From Methyloglobulus sp. (GTDB lineage Bacteria > Pseudomonadota > Gammaproteobacteria > Methylococcales > Methylomonadaceae), in assembly GCA_013141505.1 (NCBI GenBank), contig JABFQX010000009.1:1-64000 (forward strand): DNA of 64,000 bases, read 5' to 3'. Of this stretch, positions 19,977 through 30,436 are shown one piece after another. Each line of letters opens with the position of its first letter. The stretch's first letter is position 1. Below the pieces are notes generated by a model. It was given only the letters and a program-made list of their open reading frames with translations, ran no database searches and was not told the DNA's origin. Position numbers and translations under genes: made by a program.

Positions 19977-20203
19977 TAAAGTTTCTCGATTTGTAAAACA
20001 GATGCCTCATCTTTTCGCAAAGTAAGCGCAAATCCCCGTAAACTGATCTGAACCGGATCGCCCATCGGCGCGAAACGAGTCACGCTGAATTCGATTCCTG
20101 GGGTTAAGCCCATAGCCAATAATTTTTTACGATACGCCTTACCCGATGGCTCAAAACCAACGATTCTAGCGAGATCACCAACTGCAAGACTTTTAAAATC
20201 CAT
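19976..20203 (-). CDS. feoA: FeoA iron transport protein
   Basis: A 75-residue SH3-like protein (MDFKSLAVGDLARIVGF..., with GLTPGIEFSV and the final LRKDEAS) that partners FeoB. The ATG at 20203 is chosen over 20257 because AGGG lies directly upstream and the product then matches the usual FeoA length. Its stop overlaps the feoB start (TAATG). First gene of feoABC, preceded by a Fur-box-like site. Confidence 0.92.
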   Translation of the reverse strand: MDFKSLAVGDLARIVGFEPSGKAYRKKLLAMGLTPGIEFSVTRFAPMGDPVQISLRGFALTLRKDEASVLQIEKL

Positions 20204-20256
20204 CACCCTATTATTCCCCAAACCGGCTATCAGGAATGATCTGCCCGCCAATGGCA

Positions 20257-20280
20257 ATCAATAATCATTCTCATTAGTAT
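20257..20280 (-). promoter_or_regulatory. Fur-box-like operator upstream of feoABC
   Basis: On the minus strand the sequence reads ATACTAATGAGAATGATTATTG, which resembles overlapping NATWAT hexamers of the Fur consensus. It sits about 55 bases upstream of feoA. Iron-responsive repression by Fur is the expected regulation for feo operons. Confidence 0.65.
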
Positions 20281-20748
20281 CGAATATACCATATATCACC
20301 TACTAATCAAATTAAAGATATACCGCACAGTTTAAAGAGCAAGGGGAGAACAGGATGATCGGGATGGCATTCCCAAGGTTGTGCAGGTTTTAGTGATTGC
20401 AGAGGCGAACTTGTATGCCTGGCGAGCCTTACGTCGGCAAACAGGGGGCAATCCTTTGAAGACAAAAAGCCTCAACAAAGTGAAATGGCAAGGCTTAAGT
20501 CATGTAGGTCACGTTGCCGCGTGAGTGGTTATGTGACATTTGGAATATATAAATGTCAGGTAGCGCGAACGCAACAACCTACCAAGCCGACAATGGTACG
20601 CCCGATGGCATCGCGGGGTAAAACTCCCTGTCTTTTGATCGCAACTCAGCGGTTCCCGATTCGCTAAATTGGTAGCCCTGTAGCCGTTCTTGTAACCGGA
20701 ACCAACCGCACCAAACAGTATATCCCAACCAACCCGCCCAGTCCGCTT
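20281..20748. other. Intergenic region with no clear gene
   Basis: About 470 bases with short frames on both strands, none with a start signal or a family I recognise. Given the adjacent decayed insertion element, parts may be remnants of further mobile DNA. Confidence 0.3.
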
Positions 20749-21574
20749 TGTAATGGCCAACTAAAGCCGGGCACTTATTTAGACGGCCTTCCTATAAAAA
20801 TCCCGCTCAAATTGCAGCGGGGATTGATAGCCTAATTTTGAATGAGGCCGTTTTCCGTTATAAAAAGCCAAATAACCAATAATACTTGGCTCAGCCGATG
20901 CTTCAGCCCTAAACTTATTCATAATTCAGCCGCTCATGTTTAAGGCTACGGAAAAACCGTTCTGCCGGGCTGTCATACCCAAGGGCAGGCCTCCCGACAA
21001 TTACCTTTACCGGCCCATACCCAAAGGGCACAAGCGCTTTGTGCCCTTTTCATGGCAGCCAAATGCTTACGGTAGCCATGGCTGGCATATTGGCCGCCCC
21101 GATCCGAATGATGGGGCAAGCCGGGCTTTGGTTTTCTGCGCCCTTGTGCCTTTATGCCCTGTGGGTATCCGACTTCCTTGGCTTCGATGCCTGCGGCCTT
21201 TTCGAGCGCCCCTTGTGGGTATTATGCTTTCACGCCCCATGCGTAAACGTTCGATCTCTTTGTGTAGCCGTAGCAATTCAGCTTGTCCCGCCAGGCCCAA
21301 GGTTGCCGTCTCGATGCCAGATGGGTTTGCAGAACCACGCCTGCCCTCGGCCAACGGCCTATCGCACCCAACGAAATACCCAGGCTATCTGCCGCTTGTT
21401 GATGGGTGTGGCCTTGTTCCGTGACCAACTTGACGGCATCTTGTTTAAACTCTAATGTGAATTTAGGATTCGGTCGCTTTATTTGATTGTTCATGTTCAC
21501 CTCCAATGGCATTGCTTGTGCCCCTTGGCATAAGCCTGCCTCTAGACGTGTCCTGTTAAATTAAACCATTACAA
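20749..21574 (-). mobile_element. Decayed IS3-family insertion sequence
   Basis: Imperfect terminal inverted repeats lie at 20749-20775 (TTGTAATGG...) and 21548-21574 (...CCATTACAA). On the minus strand, orfA begins at 21494 (MNNQIKRPNPKFTLEFKQDAVK split over the start) and keeps the helix-turn-helix HTHQQAADSLGISLGAIGRW, then breaks by frameshift into IETATLGLAGQAELLRLHKEIERLR. The rest of orfA and most of orfB are deleted, leaving HHSDRGGQYASHGY, AERFFRSLKHERLNYE and GYQSPLQFERDFYRKAV. Several short inserts with ATACCC and GGGCACAAG sit at the breakpoints. It is inactive. Confidence 0.8.
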
Positions 21575-21672
21575 CCTGCTCACGGCTCTTGTGCCCCAGA
21601 GGGTATATGTCGCTTGGATAACCCATCTGCATGATTATCAGAAAGTCGCAGCAACAAAGTCAAAAACAGACA

Positions 21673-22539
21673 TTAGGCCAAGTACCTTCGAAAATTATCC
21701 GCAACTTTAGTAGCTTCCAAAAGGTCTTCAATATCTGCATCTAAGATTTCCAAGCCTATTTTTTTACAATAGCGTACTTCTTTGGGGGTAGGGTTTTTGT
21801 TTAACACCCAGCCTTTATGTTCTGCTGCTCCGTGAACAATATCGCTCATGACCATACGTTCTGAATCCCTATTTAGCGGTAAGCCGATTAATAAATATTG
21901 CTTGCCCTTGCGATATTCTTTAAGGAAGTCTGGAATAGCAAAGCCGCCCATTAACTCGGTAATGTAATCCACATAATCGGCATCTGAAGCGATGAAGTTG
22001 GCTTCAGGCTTAGGGCTACCCATAGGTTTAAATAAAACGGGGAGTGAGGTATCTACCTGTTCCTGATTTATCTCGGTGTAATGGTTGCCATCATAGTGAT
22101 AGATTTTAAAGCGGAAATGGTTGGCAGTGATTCTTGCTAAACCCAGAATCAGCGTATGTTTTTCATCGGCATAGCTATCTTGTAGTTGCGTATCCCTATT
22201 CACATCAATGACATAAGCAGGTTTCCATTCTGCCAGCCAATTGTGAACCGAAGCACGTGTATATTCGGTGTCACCATATAACTTGGTAAGAAATTGGCCG
22301 AGAAAATTTCTGCCTCTTTTAAGTTCCTGGTTCATAGCGGCACGAGGAAATTCATACATTAATTTCGGTGCCATGGGTCTGCCGTTATTCATTGCCAGAA
22401 TCAAACTGTTGCTATCGGCGGGCATTGCTTCCCCCGTTAGTTTATTGGTTGCATCAAAAAGCGCCCCCGGACCCATATAAGGAATAACTTTGTTTTCGTG
22501 CAGACCATTTAATATTTGAGAAAAATCAACTGATGACAT
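21673..22539 (-). CDS. SIR2-like protein divergent from nifH
   Basis: A 288-residue protein resembling SIR2-like domain families, with VIPYMGPGAL near the N-terminus in place of the sirtuin GAGxS nucleotide loop, and a middle section (PVLFKPMGSPKPEANFIAS) similar to the HGD/K-x-x-G stretch of SIR2-like proteins. The ATG at 22539 has GGAG upstream. It has no signal peptide and should be cytoplasmic. It is transcribed away from nifH, with which it shares a 412-base promoter region. Whether it binds NAD, or acts on nitrogenase or in phage defence, cannot be told; the Gly-rich loop differs from true deacylases. Its location next to nitrogenase is notable. Confidence 0.65.
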   Translation of the reverse strand: MSSVDFSQILNGLHENKVIPYMGPGALFDATNKLTGEAMPADSNSLILAMNNGRPMAPKLMYEFPRAAMNQELKRGRNFLGQFLTKLYGDTEYTRASVHNWLAEWKPAYVIDVNRDTQLQDSYADEKHTLILGLARITANHFRFKIYHYDGNHYTEINQEQVDTSLPVLFKPMGSPKPEANFIASDADYVDYITELMGGFAIPDFLKEYRKGKQYLLIGLPLNRDSERMVMSDIVHGAAEHKGWVLNKNPTPKEVRYCKKIGLEILDADIEDLLEATKVADNFRRYLA

Positions 22540-22777
22540 TGCAAGCTCCATAAAAAAGGATGTGTATCTTTAGAAAGATATAGCAATAATCACTCCAGTT
22601 TCTTAAAAAATGCCAGTAATCATAATAACCTAATGATAAATATAAGGTTAAGTAAGTCTACAAACTAATAAATTGCATAGGTATTTCTGGATATTGTTCG
22701 GTTCATTACAAATTTGAGTGTTGTAAAGGTTACCTATGTGCGGCGTAAACTAACAATTACAATTTCCCTACAATTGC

Positions 22778-22793
22778 TGTGGGTAAGCCTACA
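22778..22793 (+). promoter_or_regulatory. NifA upstream activator site
   Basis: TGT-GGGTAAGCCT-ACA fits the NifA consensus TGT-N10-ACA exactly. It lies 96 bases upstream of the -24 element of the nifH promoter, in the usual range for enhancer binding. Between the SIR2-like gene and this site (22540-22777) nothing else is recognised beyond AT-rich DNA. Confidence 0.8.
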
Positions 22794-22888
22794 GAAGCGT
22801 AACAAAATGTTAGAAACACAACGCTAATTAGTTATTGTCACATAATAAAAATTCTATGTATTCAGTAGCTTAAATAATTATTCATTGC

Positions 22889-22904
22889 TGGCACAGCGTT
22901 TGCT
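22889..22904 (+). promoter_or_regulatory. Sigma-54 (-24/-12) promoter of nifH
   Basis: TGGCACAGCGTTTGCT matches the RpoN consensus TGGCAC-N5-TTGCW. It lies 47 bases before the nifH ATG, which has GGAG upstream. With the NifA site it indicates NifA/RpoN control of the nif operon. Confidence 0.92.
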
Positions 22905-22939
22905 TACTCCATAATGTCATTAACAACAACGTCCTATAA

Positions 22940-23836
<897 letters not shown>

Positions 23837-23847
23837 AAAATGAAAAC

Positions 23848-23877
23848 CTGTAGAGACGAAATTTTGCGTCTCTACAG
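23848..23877 (+). repeat. Stem-loop between nifH and nifD
   Basis: CTGTAGAGACG and CGTCTCTACAG form a perfect 11 bp stem 11 bases after nifH. In other diazotrophs such a stem raises nifH mRNA relative to nifDK by stabilising or partly terminating transcription. The GTAGAGACG/CGTCTCTAC motif is also a frequent dispersed repeat in several bacterial genomes. Confidence 0.7.
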
Positions 23878-23936
23878 ATCTCTGTCCTAAAACCTGTCTG
23901 TTGGGGGATTGCCCACGACATAAGTAGGAGACAATC

Positions 23937-25418
23937 ATGGCCGCTCTAACAAGAGAAGAGACCGAAGCGCTTATACAAGAAGTACTTGAAGTCTATCCCG
24001 AACAAGCAAGGAAAGATCGCGCTAAGCATTTAGCCGTCAACGATCAATCTTTGGAAAAATCAAACAAATGTATTACTTCAAACCGTAAATCCCAACCTGG
24101 CGTAATGACCATTCGTGGTTGTGCTTATGCAGGATCCAAGGGTGTGGTTTGGGGGCCGATTAAAGATATGATCCATATCTCTCACGGTCCAGTAGGTTGT
24201 GGTCAGTATTCCCGTGCCGGTCGTCGTAACTATTATGTTGGTACGACAGGTATTAATACTTTCGGCACCATGAATTTTACGTCCGATTTCCAGGAAAAAG
24301 ACATTGTTTTTGGCGGTGATAAAAAACTAGCCAAAATAATGAATGAAATCGAAGAATTATTCCCGCTTAACAAAGGGATCAGCATCCAATCAGAATGCCC
24401 AATTGGTTTGATTGGTGATGATATTGAAGCGGTGGCTAAAAAAGCCAATAAGGAAATTGGCAAACCAGTCGTTCCCGTGCGTTGCGAAGGCTTTCGCGGC
24501 GTATCACAATCGTTAGGTCATCACATTGCGAATGATGCAATCCGCGACTGGGTTTTGGAAAACCGTGATGGTGATGAAAGCTTCCCCACCACACCTTACG
24601 ATGTCGCTGTAATTGGTGACTACAACATCGGTGGTGATGCCTGGGCTTCACGTACTTTACTGGAAGAAATGGGTTTGCGTGTAGTTGCCCAGTGGTCTGG
24701 TGACGGTACCATTGCTGAGATGGAAAAGACGCCTAAGGTCAAACTGAATTTGATCCATTGCTACCGTTCAATGAATTACATTGCCCGGCACATGGAAGAA
24801 AAGTACAAAATTCCCTGGATTGAATACAACTTCTTTGGCCCAACCAAAATCGCCGAATCATTACGCAAAATCGCTTCACACTTTGATGAAACGATTATGG
24901 CAGGTGCTGAGAAAGTTATCGCCAAATACCAATCTGAATACGATGCGGTTATTGCTAAATACAAACCACGCCTGCAAGGCAAACGTGTGATGTTGTACGT
25001 CGGCGGCTTACGCCCACGTCACGTGATTGGTGCCTATGAAGACTTAGGAATGGAAGTGGTGGGTACGGGTTATGAATTCGGGCATAACGACGATTATGAC
25101 CGCACCATCAAAGAAATGGGCAATGCGACATTGATTTATGATGATGTCACTGGCTATGAGTTTGAAGAATTCGTCAAGAAAGTCCAACCTGACTTGATTG
25201 GTTCCGGTATCAAGGAAAAGTACATTTTCCAAAAAATGGGTATCCCATTCCGGCAAATGCACTCCTGGGATTATTCCGGCCCTTATCATGGCTATGACGG
25301 TTTTGCCATATTCGCCCGCGATATGGATATGACCTTGAATAACCCGTGCTGGAAGCAAGTGAAAGTGCCCTGGAAAACAGATGACACTTCAAAGGTAGCT
25401 GTCGCAGCCAGTGCATAA
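23937..25418 (+). CDS. nifD: Nitrogenase MoFe protein alpha chain NifD
   Basis: 493 residues. P-cluster Cys ligands are visible in [20 protein letters not shown] and [12 protein letters not shown]; the FeMo-cofactor ligands are Cys in [10 protein letters not shown] and His in [12 protein letters not shown]. NifD pairs with NifK to form the site of N2 reduction. Preceded by TAGGAG. Length is normal. Confidence 0.99.
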   Translation: MAALTREETEALIQEVLEVYPEQARKDRAKHLAVNDQSLEKSNKCITSNRKSQPGVMTIRGCAYAGSKGVVWGPIKDMIHISHGPVGCGQYSRAGRRNYYVGTTGINTFGTMNFTSDFQEKDIVFGGDKKLAKIMNEIEELFPLNKGISIQSECPIGLIGDDIEAVAKKANKEIGKPVVPVRCEGFRGVSQSLGHHIANDAIRDWVLENRDGDESFPTTPYDVAVIGDYNIGGDAWASRTLLEEMGLRVVAQWSGDGTIAEMEKTPKVKLNLIHCYRSMNYIARHMEEKYKIPWIEYNFFGPTKIAESLRKIASHFDETIMAGAEKVIAKYQSEYDAVIAKYKPRLQGKRVMLYVGGLRPRHVIGAYEDLGMEVVGTGYEFGHNDDYDRTIKEMGNATLIYDDVTGYEFEEFVKKVQPDLIGSGIKEKYIFQKMGIPFRQMHSWDYSGPYHGYDGFAIFARDMDMTLNNPCWKQVKVPWKTDDTSKVAVAASA

Positions 25419-25452
25419 GCCTGGACTGTAACCGCGAAGTAAAAACGAAGTT

Positions 25453-25521
25453 GTAGGTTGGGCTAAGGGATGAAGGCCGACAAAATTTGTTGATGCATTT
25501 TTTTGCCTCACCCCAACCTGC
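25453..25521. repeat. Palindromic repeat between nifD and nifK
   Basis: GTAGGTTGGG and CCCAACCTGC form the ends of a hairpin with a T-rich loop part. The GTAGGTTGGG motif is a common dispersed repeat type in Gammaproteobacteria. It may affect nifD/nifK transcript processing. Confidence 0.5.
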
Positions 25522-25574
25522 ACTTTTTTCCTTCAAAACGTCGTCCACAGATTGGTGGCGCGTAGGAGATTATC

Positions 25575-27146
25575 ATGAGTCAAGAAGTCGATAACATTCA
25601 ACCCAGTTACCCTTTATTCCGTAATGATGAATATAAGGAAAGTCTGGCAAACAAACGTGAAGCTTATGAAGAGCGTCATCCCCAGGAAACCATTGATGAA
25701 GTCTTCCAATGGACGACGACCAAAGAATACCAGGAACTCAACTTTAACCGTGAAGCATTAACGGTTAATCCGGCAAAAGCCTGTCAACCACTGGGCGCTG
25801 TGCTTTGTGCATTAGGCTTTGAAAAAACGATGCCTTATGTACACGGTTCACAAGGTTGCGTTGCGTATTTCCGTACCTACTTTAACCGTCATTTTAAAGA
25901 GCCGGTCGCTTGCGTATCCGATTCGATGACTGAAGATGCGGCGGTATTCGGAGGCCAAAAAAACATGTTTGCTGGCCTTGAAAATGCCAAAGCTTTATAT
26001 AAACCAGAAATCATCGCCGTATCGACGACTTGTATGGCTGAAGTTATTGGTGACGATTTAAATGCGTTCATCAACAACGCCAAAAAAGCAGGCCATATCG
26101 AGCAGGAATTCCCTACACCTTATGCCCATACGCCTAGTTTTGTCGGCAGCCATACAACGGGTTGGGATAACATGTTTGAAGGCATGCTGCGCTTTTTCAC
26201 CCTTAACTTCATGGATGACAAAAAAGTCGGTTCCAACGGCAAGATTAACCTGGTGCCGGGCTTTGAAACCTATCTGGGTAACTACCGGGTCATGCATCGC
26301 ATGATGAAGGAAATGGGTGTCGATTACACCTTAATGAGTGATCCGTCCGAAGTATTGGATACGCCCGCAGATGGCACATTCCGCATGTATGCTGGTGGTA
26401 CCACCCAAGCTGAAGTGAAAGATTCGCCAAACGCAATTGATACCCTGCTGCTGCAACCTTGGCAGTTGGAAAAAACCAAAAAGTTTGTGCAAAACATCTG
26501 GCATCAACCAGCTACAGCAATCAACATTCCGATGGGATTGGAGTGGACTGATGAGTTCCTGATGAAAATTTCAGAACTCACCGGAAAACCGATTCCAGCT
26601 TCATTAGAACTGGAGCGTGGCCGATTGGTAGATATGATGACCGACTCACACACCTGGATGCACGGCAAAAAGTTTTCCTTGTATGGCGATGCGGATTTTG
26701 TCATGGGCATGACCAAATTCCTGCTGGAAATGGGCGCTGAACCTACCGATGTATTGTGCAACCATGCCAACAAACGTTGGAAAAAAGCCATGGACAAAAT
26801 GTGCCAGGACTCTCCTTATGGACAAAAAACAGAAGTCCATATTGGACGGGACTTATGGCACTTCCGGTCATTGGTATTCACCAATAAACCAGACTTCATG
26901 ATCGGTAACTCCTATGGCAAGTTTATCCAAAGGGATACCTTCTATAAAGGTGAAGAGTTTGAAGTACCGTTAATCCGCATTGGCTTCCCAATCTTTGATA
27001 GGCATCACCTGCACAGAATGACAACCTTGGGTTATGAAGGCGCTATTTATATGCTGACCACCTTGGTTAATGCCGTGCTTGAGCAATTGGATAAAGAAAC
27101 CAAAGGCATGGGTACTACGGACTATAACTACGATTTGATTCGTTAA
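25575..27146 (+). CDS. nifK: Nitrogenase MoFe protein beta chain NifK
   Basis: 523 residues with the P-cluster Cys in NPAKACQPLGAVLCALGF, HGSQGCVAYFRTYFNRHF and STTCMAEVIGDD. It begins after GTAGGAG with the extended N-terminal region typical of gammaproteobacterial NifK. Forms the alpha2beta2 tetramer with NifD. Confidence 0.99.
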   Translation: MSQEVDNIQPSYPLFRNDEYKESLANKREAYEERHPQETIDEVFQWTTTKEYQELNFNREALTVNPAKACQPLGAVLCALGFEKTMPYVHGSQGCVAYFRTYFNRHFKEPVACVSDSMTEDAAVFGGQKNMFAGLENAKALYKPEIIAVSTTCMAEVIGDDLNAFINNAKKAGHIEQEFPTPYAHTPSFVGSHTTGWDNMFEGMLRFFTLNFMDDKKVGSNGKINLVPGFETYLGNYRVMHRMMKEMGVDYTLMSDPSEVLDTPADGTFRMYAGGTTQAEVKDSPNAIDTLLLQPWQLEKTKKFVQNIWHQPATAINIPMGLEWTDEFLMKISELTGKPIPASLELERGRLVDMMTDSHTWMHGKKFSLYGDADFVMGMTKFLLEMGAEPTDVLCNHANKRWKKAMDKMCQDSPYGQKTEVHIGRDLWHFRSLVFTNKPDFMIGNSYGKFIQRDTFYKGEEFEVPLIRIGFPIFDRHHLHRMTTLGYEGAIYMLTTLVNAVLEQLDKETKGMGTTDYNYDLIR

Positions 27147-27158
27147 GTCAACCATAGT

Positions 27159-27186
27159 ATGCAGGGGTGCTCATACACCCCTGCAT
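27159..27186 (+). repeat. Stem-loop between nifK and nifT
   Basis: ATGCAGGGGTG and CACCCCTGCAT form a perfect 11 bp stem followed by TTTAA. The U-tract is short, so partial termination or mRNA stabilisation after nifHDK is likely rather than full termination. Confidence 0.65.
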
Positions 27187-27212
27187 TTAATCGCGTGTAA
27201 ACGGAGAATTCA

Positions 27213-27434
27213 ATGCCTAGTGTCATGTTGAAAAAGAATGCCGAAGGCAAATTAATCTTCTACGTACCCAAAAAGGATTTGGAAGAAGTGGCGGAATCTG
27301 TTGAATTCGATAGCCCTGACAAATGGGGTGGCGAAGTGTTGCTCAGTGATGGTTCAACTTATTATTTTGAACCGCAAGCACAACCGGATTTCCCCGTTAC
27401 CTTACGCGCAAAACGTCTAGATTCAGGAGAATAA
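27213..27434 (+). CDS. nifT: NifT/FixU protein
   Basis: A 73-residue protein (MPSVMLKKNAEGKLIFYVPKK split at the start) of the NifT/FixU family, found directly after nifK in many diazotrophs. Its role is unclear; mutants in other species still fix nitrogen. Start has GGAG upstream; it is 2 bases from the ferredoxin gene. Confidence 0.93.
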   Translation: MPSVMLKKNAEGKLIFYVPKKDLEEVAESVEFDSPDKWGGEVLLSDGSTYYFEPQAQPDFPVTLRAKRLDSGE

Positions 27435-27436
27435 TC

Positions 27437-27637
27437 ATGGCTTTATATATTGTTGAAGCGGATTGTATTTCATGTGGCGACTGCGAACCCGTCTGCCCAA
27501 CCAATTCCATCACAGAAGGTTCCATTGTTTTTAAAATAGATAAAAAAACGTGTACGGAATGCGAGGGTGATTTTGATGTGCCCCAGTGTGTCAAGGTTTG
27601 TCCTATCGATAATTGCATTCTGCCGTTAGAGGCATAA
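27437..27637 (+). CDS. 2[4Fe-4S] ferredoxin (FdxN-like)
   Basis: 66 residues with two Cys motifs, CISCGDCEPVCP and CTECEGDFDVPQCVKVCP. The larger gap in the second motif and its place in the nif operon resemble the nif-linked ferredoxins that donate electrons to NifH or aid cofactor assembly. AGGAG precedes the start, and nifY follows after 4 bases. Confidence 0.92.
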   Translation: MALYIVEADCISCGDCEPVCPTNSITEGSIVFKIDKKTCTECEGDFDVPQCVKVCPIDNCILPLEA

Positions 27638-27641
27638 TGCC

Positions 27642-28355
27642 ATGAGTAGCCAGAACACGCTCTCAAGAGAACTGGCCTTACGGATCGGGCTTGCCGCTCG
27701 TGCTTTGCCCGATACTGATGCCAAGCGCCTGTTTACCGTGCTGACTGATTGCGTTGGCTTGCCCATAACCGAAGATAAACTTATTGGCCTCAACCTGAAA
27801 ACGTTTAAGTCAGCACAAGGTGGGGAATTTACCGGGTTAGACGACGTTACCCTTAAATCTGCATTGCACATACTTAAGCATCAAGTTGAAGCAGCTGAAA
27901 CACTAAAACCCAAAATTCTTGATTTTAGTGAAGGGGACATGCCAGGGTCGGTTCGCATTGCCGTCGCCAGTGACGATAATATTAATGTCAATGGTCATTT
28001 TGGTTCGTGTACTCAATTCATGATTTATCAAGTCTCCGCCGATGAGATTCGTTTAATCGACATTCGTGGAACAGCCATCCCGGCAGATTTAGAAGTGGAT
28101 GATAAAAATGTATTTCGGGCAGAGCTTATCCAAGATTGCCAAGTGCTTTATTTGACATCAGTCGGTGGGCCCGCAGCAGCCAAGATTGTCAGGTTGGGTA
28201 TCCACCCAATCAAATTGCCCTCTGTTGAATCGATAATACAAGTTGTAGGCCAATTACAGGGGGTCATAGCTGGCACACCTCCACCATGGCTTGCTAAGGC
28301 TATGGGTATTGAATCTGCCGACCGATTCAGGTTTGAAAGGGAAGCAATAGGATGA
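27642..28355 (+). CDS. nifY: NifY/NifX-type FeMo-cofactor binding protein
   Basis: 237 residues with a helical N-terminal domain (about 1-100, TLSRELALRIGLAARALPD) and a C-terminal dinitrogenase iron-molybdenum cofactor domain (VRIAVASDDNINVNGHFGSC with the conserved HFG). The N-terminal extension fits NifY better than the short NifX. NifY binds apo-dinitrogenase or FeMo-co during MoFe-protein maturation. The next gene overlaps by 4 bases (ATGA). Confidence 0.88.
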   Translation: MSSQNTLSRELALRIGLAARALPDTDAKRLFTVLTDCVGLPITEDKLIGLNLKTFKSAQGGEFTGLDDVTLKSALHILKHQVEAAETLKPKILDFSEGDMPGSVRIAVASDDNINVNGHFGSCTQFMIYQVSADEIRLIDIRGTAIPADLEVDDKNVFRAELIQDCQVLYLTSVGGPAAAKIVRLGIHPIKLPSVESIIQVVGQLQGVIAGTPPPWLAKAMGIESADRFRFEREAIG

Positions 28356-28618
28356 TCAGCGCAGAGCAACTCAACGAAATTGCCGTAAATATTGAAACAT
28401 TAGGTGTGGATGAATCCACCGTTTCAACGCTAAGGCAGCAATATCAACCCATACATTTTACTTACTGTATGGATGATGATTTACCTAATAATGAGCCAAT
28501 CATCGAAAAACCGGCTTTTAACCTGTATCTGGTTGACGGACGCGAACACTGCATGTGTTTAACCAATGATTATGAGGCTGCAACGGGAATTGTCGTGGCA
28601 GAAGTTATCCCAGACTAA
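28352..28618 (+). CDS. Small nif-linked protein of unknown function
   Basis: 88 residues, acidic, with FTYCMDDDLPNNEPIIE, YLVDGREHCMCLTND and a C-terminal AEVIPD. Three Cys (one in YCM, two in HCMC) could bind metal or a cluster. No known domain is assigned with certainty; I believe similar small proteins (DUF6129-like) occur in nif operons. Translationally coupled to nifY by overlap and 14 bases from the next gene. Confidence 0.7.
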   Translation: MISAEQLNEIAVNIETLGVDESTVSTLRQQYQPIHFTYCMDDDLPNNEPIIEKPAFNLYLVDGREHCMCLTNDYEAATGIVVAEVIPD

Positions 28619-28632
28619 ACGGAATAGAGTGT

Positions 28633-29412
28633 ATGTCTAGTGGGGAAAAACCTGTTAGCGTTCCCGTTGCGAATTGCAGCTTATGCCCTTTTCGTGGCAA
28701 AACGCTCTTGATGGGGCGTTGTATGCCTGGCGATACTTGCGTGTTTATTGAAAGTGGGCGGCAAATCGACCGTTTTTTCCGCCTTAACCCAGCCTATGCC
28801 GAACAGTACCTACATGATAACTTTTGGGAAAGACGCGCAATTGCCGTCCGTTATGCACCACAAAAAGCGTTGACTGATCTTATTCATGATGTGGATGAGG
28901 TGGTAAGGCGTGCGGTTGCCTATCGTATTCCCCAAGCGCAACTTATTCACCTGATTGACGACCCAGATCGGGAAGTGCGGATGACTGTCGCAGATCGTAT
29001 CGCGCCGGAAGAGTTGGAAAAACTGGCTAACGACCCAGATTATATTGTCAGATTAACCGTCGCAAGAAGATTGCCAACAGGCCGATTGTTCCGACTGATT
29101 CGGGATAAGGATATGCAAGTCAGGAAAGTAGTGGCGGAACGCTTGCCCGAAGTCAGTTTAGGTTTGATGGCGGATGACGATGCCCCAGAAGTGAGACGCA
29201 TCGTTGCTGAACGTATGAGCCCAACTGATGCCGTGATCTTATTGAATGACCCCGATTGGGTGGTGCGTTATACGGCAGTCCAACGGGTTGCCCCAGAGGC
29301 ATTAGCCTGCATGATAAACGATCCAGAACCCGATGTCAGGGCGGCGGTACAGGAACGGTTGAACCGTACTGCACAAGGATGTCATCGAACCGAACAACCG
29401 GAAGCAAAATAA
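28633..29412 (+). CDS. 4Fe-4S LRV (leucine-rich variant) repeat protein
   Basis: 259 residues. The N-terminus has four Cys (NCSLCPFRGKTLLMGRC, GDTC), matching the Fe-S domain of the LRV protein of Azotobacter. After it come about eight repeats of 24 residues of the form DPD-x-x-VR-x-x-VA-x-R-(I/L)-x-x-x-x-L, which form a curved alpha/3-10 solenoid. Function unknown; nif linkage is common. Its stop overlaps the next start (TAATG). Confidence 0.88.
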   Translation: MSSGEKPVSVPVANCSLCPFRGKTLLMGRCMPGDTCVFIESGRQIDRFFRLNPAYAEQYLHDNFWERRAIAVRYAPQKALTDLIHDVDEVVRRAVAYRIPQAQLIHLIDDPDREVRMTVADRIAPEELEKLANDPDYIVRLTVARRLPTGRLFRLIRDKDMQVRKVVAERLPEVSLGLMADDDAPEVRRIVAERMSPTDAVILLNDPDWVVRYTAVQRVAPEALACMINDPEPDVRAAVQERLNRTAQGCHRTEQPEAK

Positions 29413-30374
29413 TGGATGATCTTGATTCTAAACTTAACGGCCAGCAGATCGCAAAACTCTGCAAGCAGATTCTACCTAGCGCGGATGACGAATTGTTGCT
29501 TGCTAAACTTCAAGAGCTTATTCCAAGCCATAAAGTAAGGTTAGCCAGAATTGGGGATGAATGGTATCGGCTTGGGGGTATTGTTGATATGCAAGGTAAC
29601 CGTATTGCTCAGGATTTGGTGGAGTGGACGGAAAGGACTTTTATCAATTGTGGCAAAAACTTACAAACCTTAATCGAACACGCCCAAGAAGAAAAGTTGA
29701 TTGCCACACGACAAACCGGAAATACCCTGCATTTTGTTGTTCAAACCGGAACTAAAGCCGAAGATTTTATCCAGATCGACATCGATAAAACCCATGAAAT
29801 TTCGGATCGGTTATTGGTTAGTGAGCATAATCCACCGGAAGATTTAGAAGAATTTATTGATCCACTTAACCCTGATTGCTTAGAAGCTTTCAGCATTGGT
29901 GCCGCGCGTTATTCCTACAAGCGTAAAACCGATGTCGCGGTTTTTATGGATGAAATCAATAAATACCATATTGAAGAACATCCGGTACAGCGTTTTATGG
30001 ATGATTGGAACAGAAGCAGTGCACAACAAAAAGCTGTCCTTTCTGATGACTGGATTGTCAGGCCGTTCCGCAATACTGGGCGATTTGGTGAACAGATAAT
30101 CAACGTTGAAATCGTCAATACCCAGCAAAAAAATGTCCTGCAAATGAAGGATGTTAGTGGAAAAAAAGGGACATCGTTGGCTAACCTGCTGACCCGTTTT
30201 GACCGTCAGGTAGGCTATCCATTTGCCTGGTTTTTTTACATGGTAAAAGGCAAGTTGGTTTTACCGCAAACCGGTGTCGCTGTGTACACGGATGTTAATG
30301 GAGATTTTTCTTACCTGCCGGAACGCGATGTTGCGGTACTAAAAGATTGGGTTAATGCACCTTACAGCGTATAG
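29412..30374 (+). CDS. Nif-linked protein of unknown function
   Basis: 320 residues from ATG 29412, which overlaps the stop of the LRV gene; an upstream in-frame extension to 29256 is rejected since it runs through the LRV coding sequence. It is soluble and charged, with no signal peptide and no Cys cluster (few Cys). Conserved-looking parts are WYRLGGIVDMQGNRI, FMDDWNRSSAQQKAVLSDDW and GYPFAWFFYMVKGKL. I recognise no domain. Its place inside the nif transcript implies a role in nitrogenase assembly, protection or regulation. Confidence 0.75.
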   Translation: MDDLDSKLNGQQIAKLCKQILPSADDELLLAKLQELIPSHKVRLARIGDEWYRLGGIVDMQGNRIAQDLVEWTERTFINCGKNLQTLIEHAQEEKLIATRQTGNTLHFVVQTGTKAEDFIQIDIDKTHEISDRLLVSEHNPPEDLEEFIDPLNPDCLEAFSIGAARYSYKRKTDVAVFMDEINKYHIEEHPVQRFMDDWNRSSAQQKAVLSDDWIVRPFRNTGRFGEQIINVEIVNTQQKNVLQMKDVSGKKGTSLANLLTRFDRQVGYPFAWFFYMVKGKLVLPQTGVAVYTDVNGDFSYLPERDVAVLKDWVNAPYSV

Positions 30375-30436
30375 CTTGAACAAAGATTTTATCAACCGCT
30401 TTGAAATTCAAAGCACACAAAATAGGAGTAAGTACT

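Noticed and set aside
29256-29411. Upstream extension of the nif-linked unknown protein
   Set aside because: It reads the LRV gene in another frame; the ATG at 29412 overlapping the LRV stop is the natural start.
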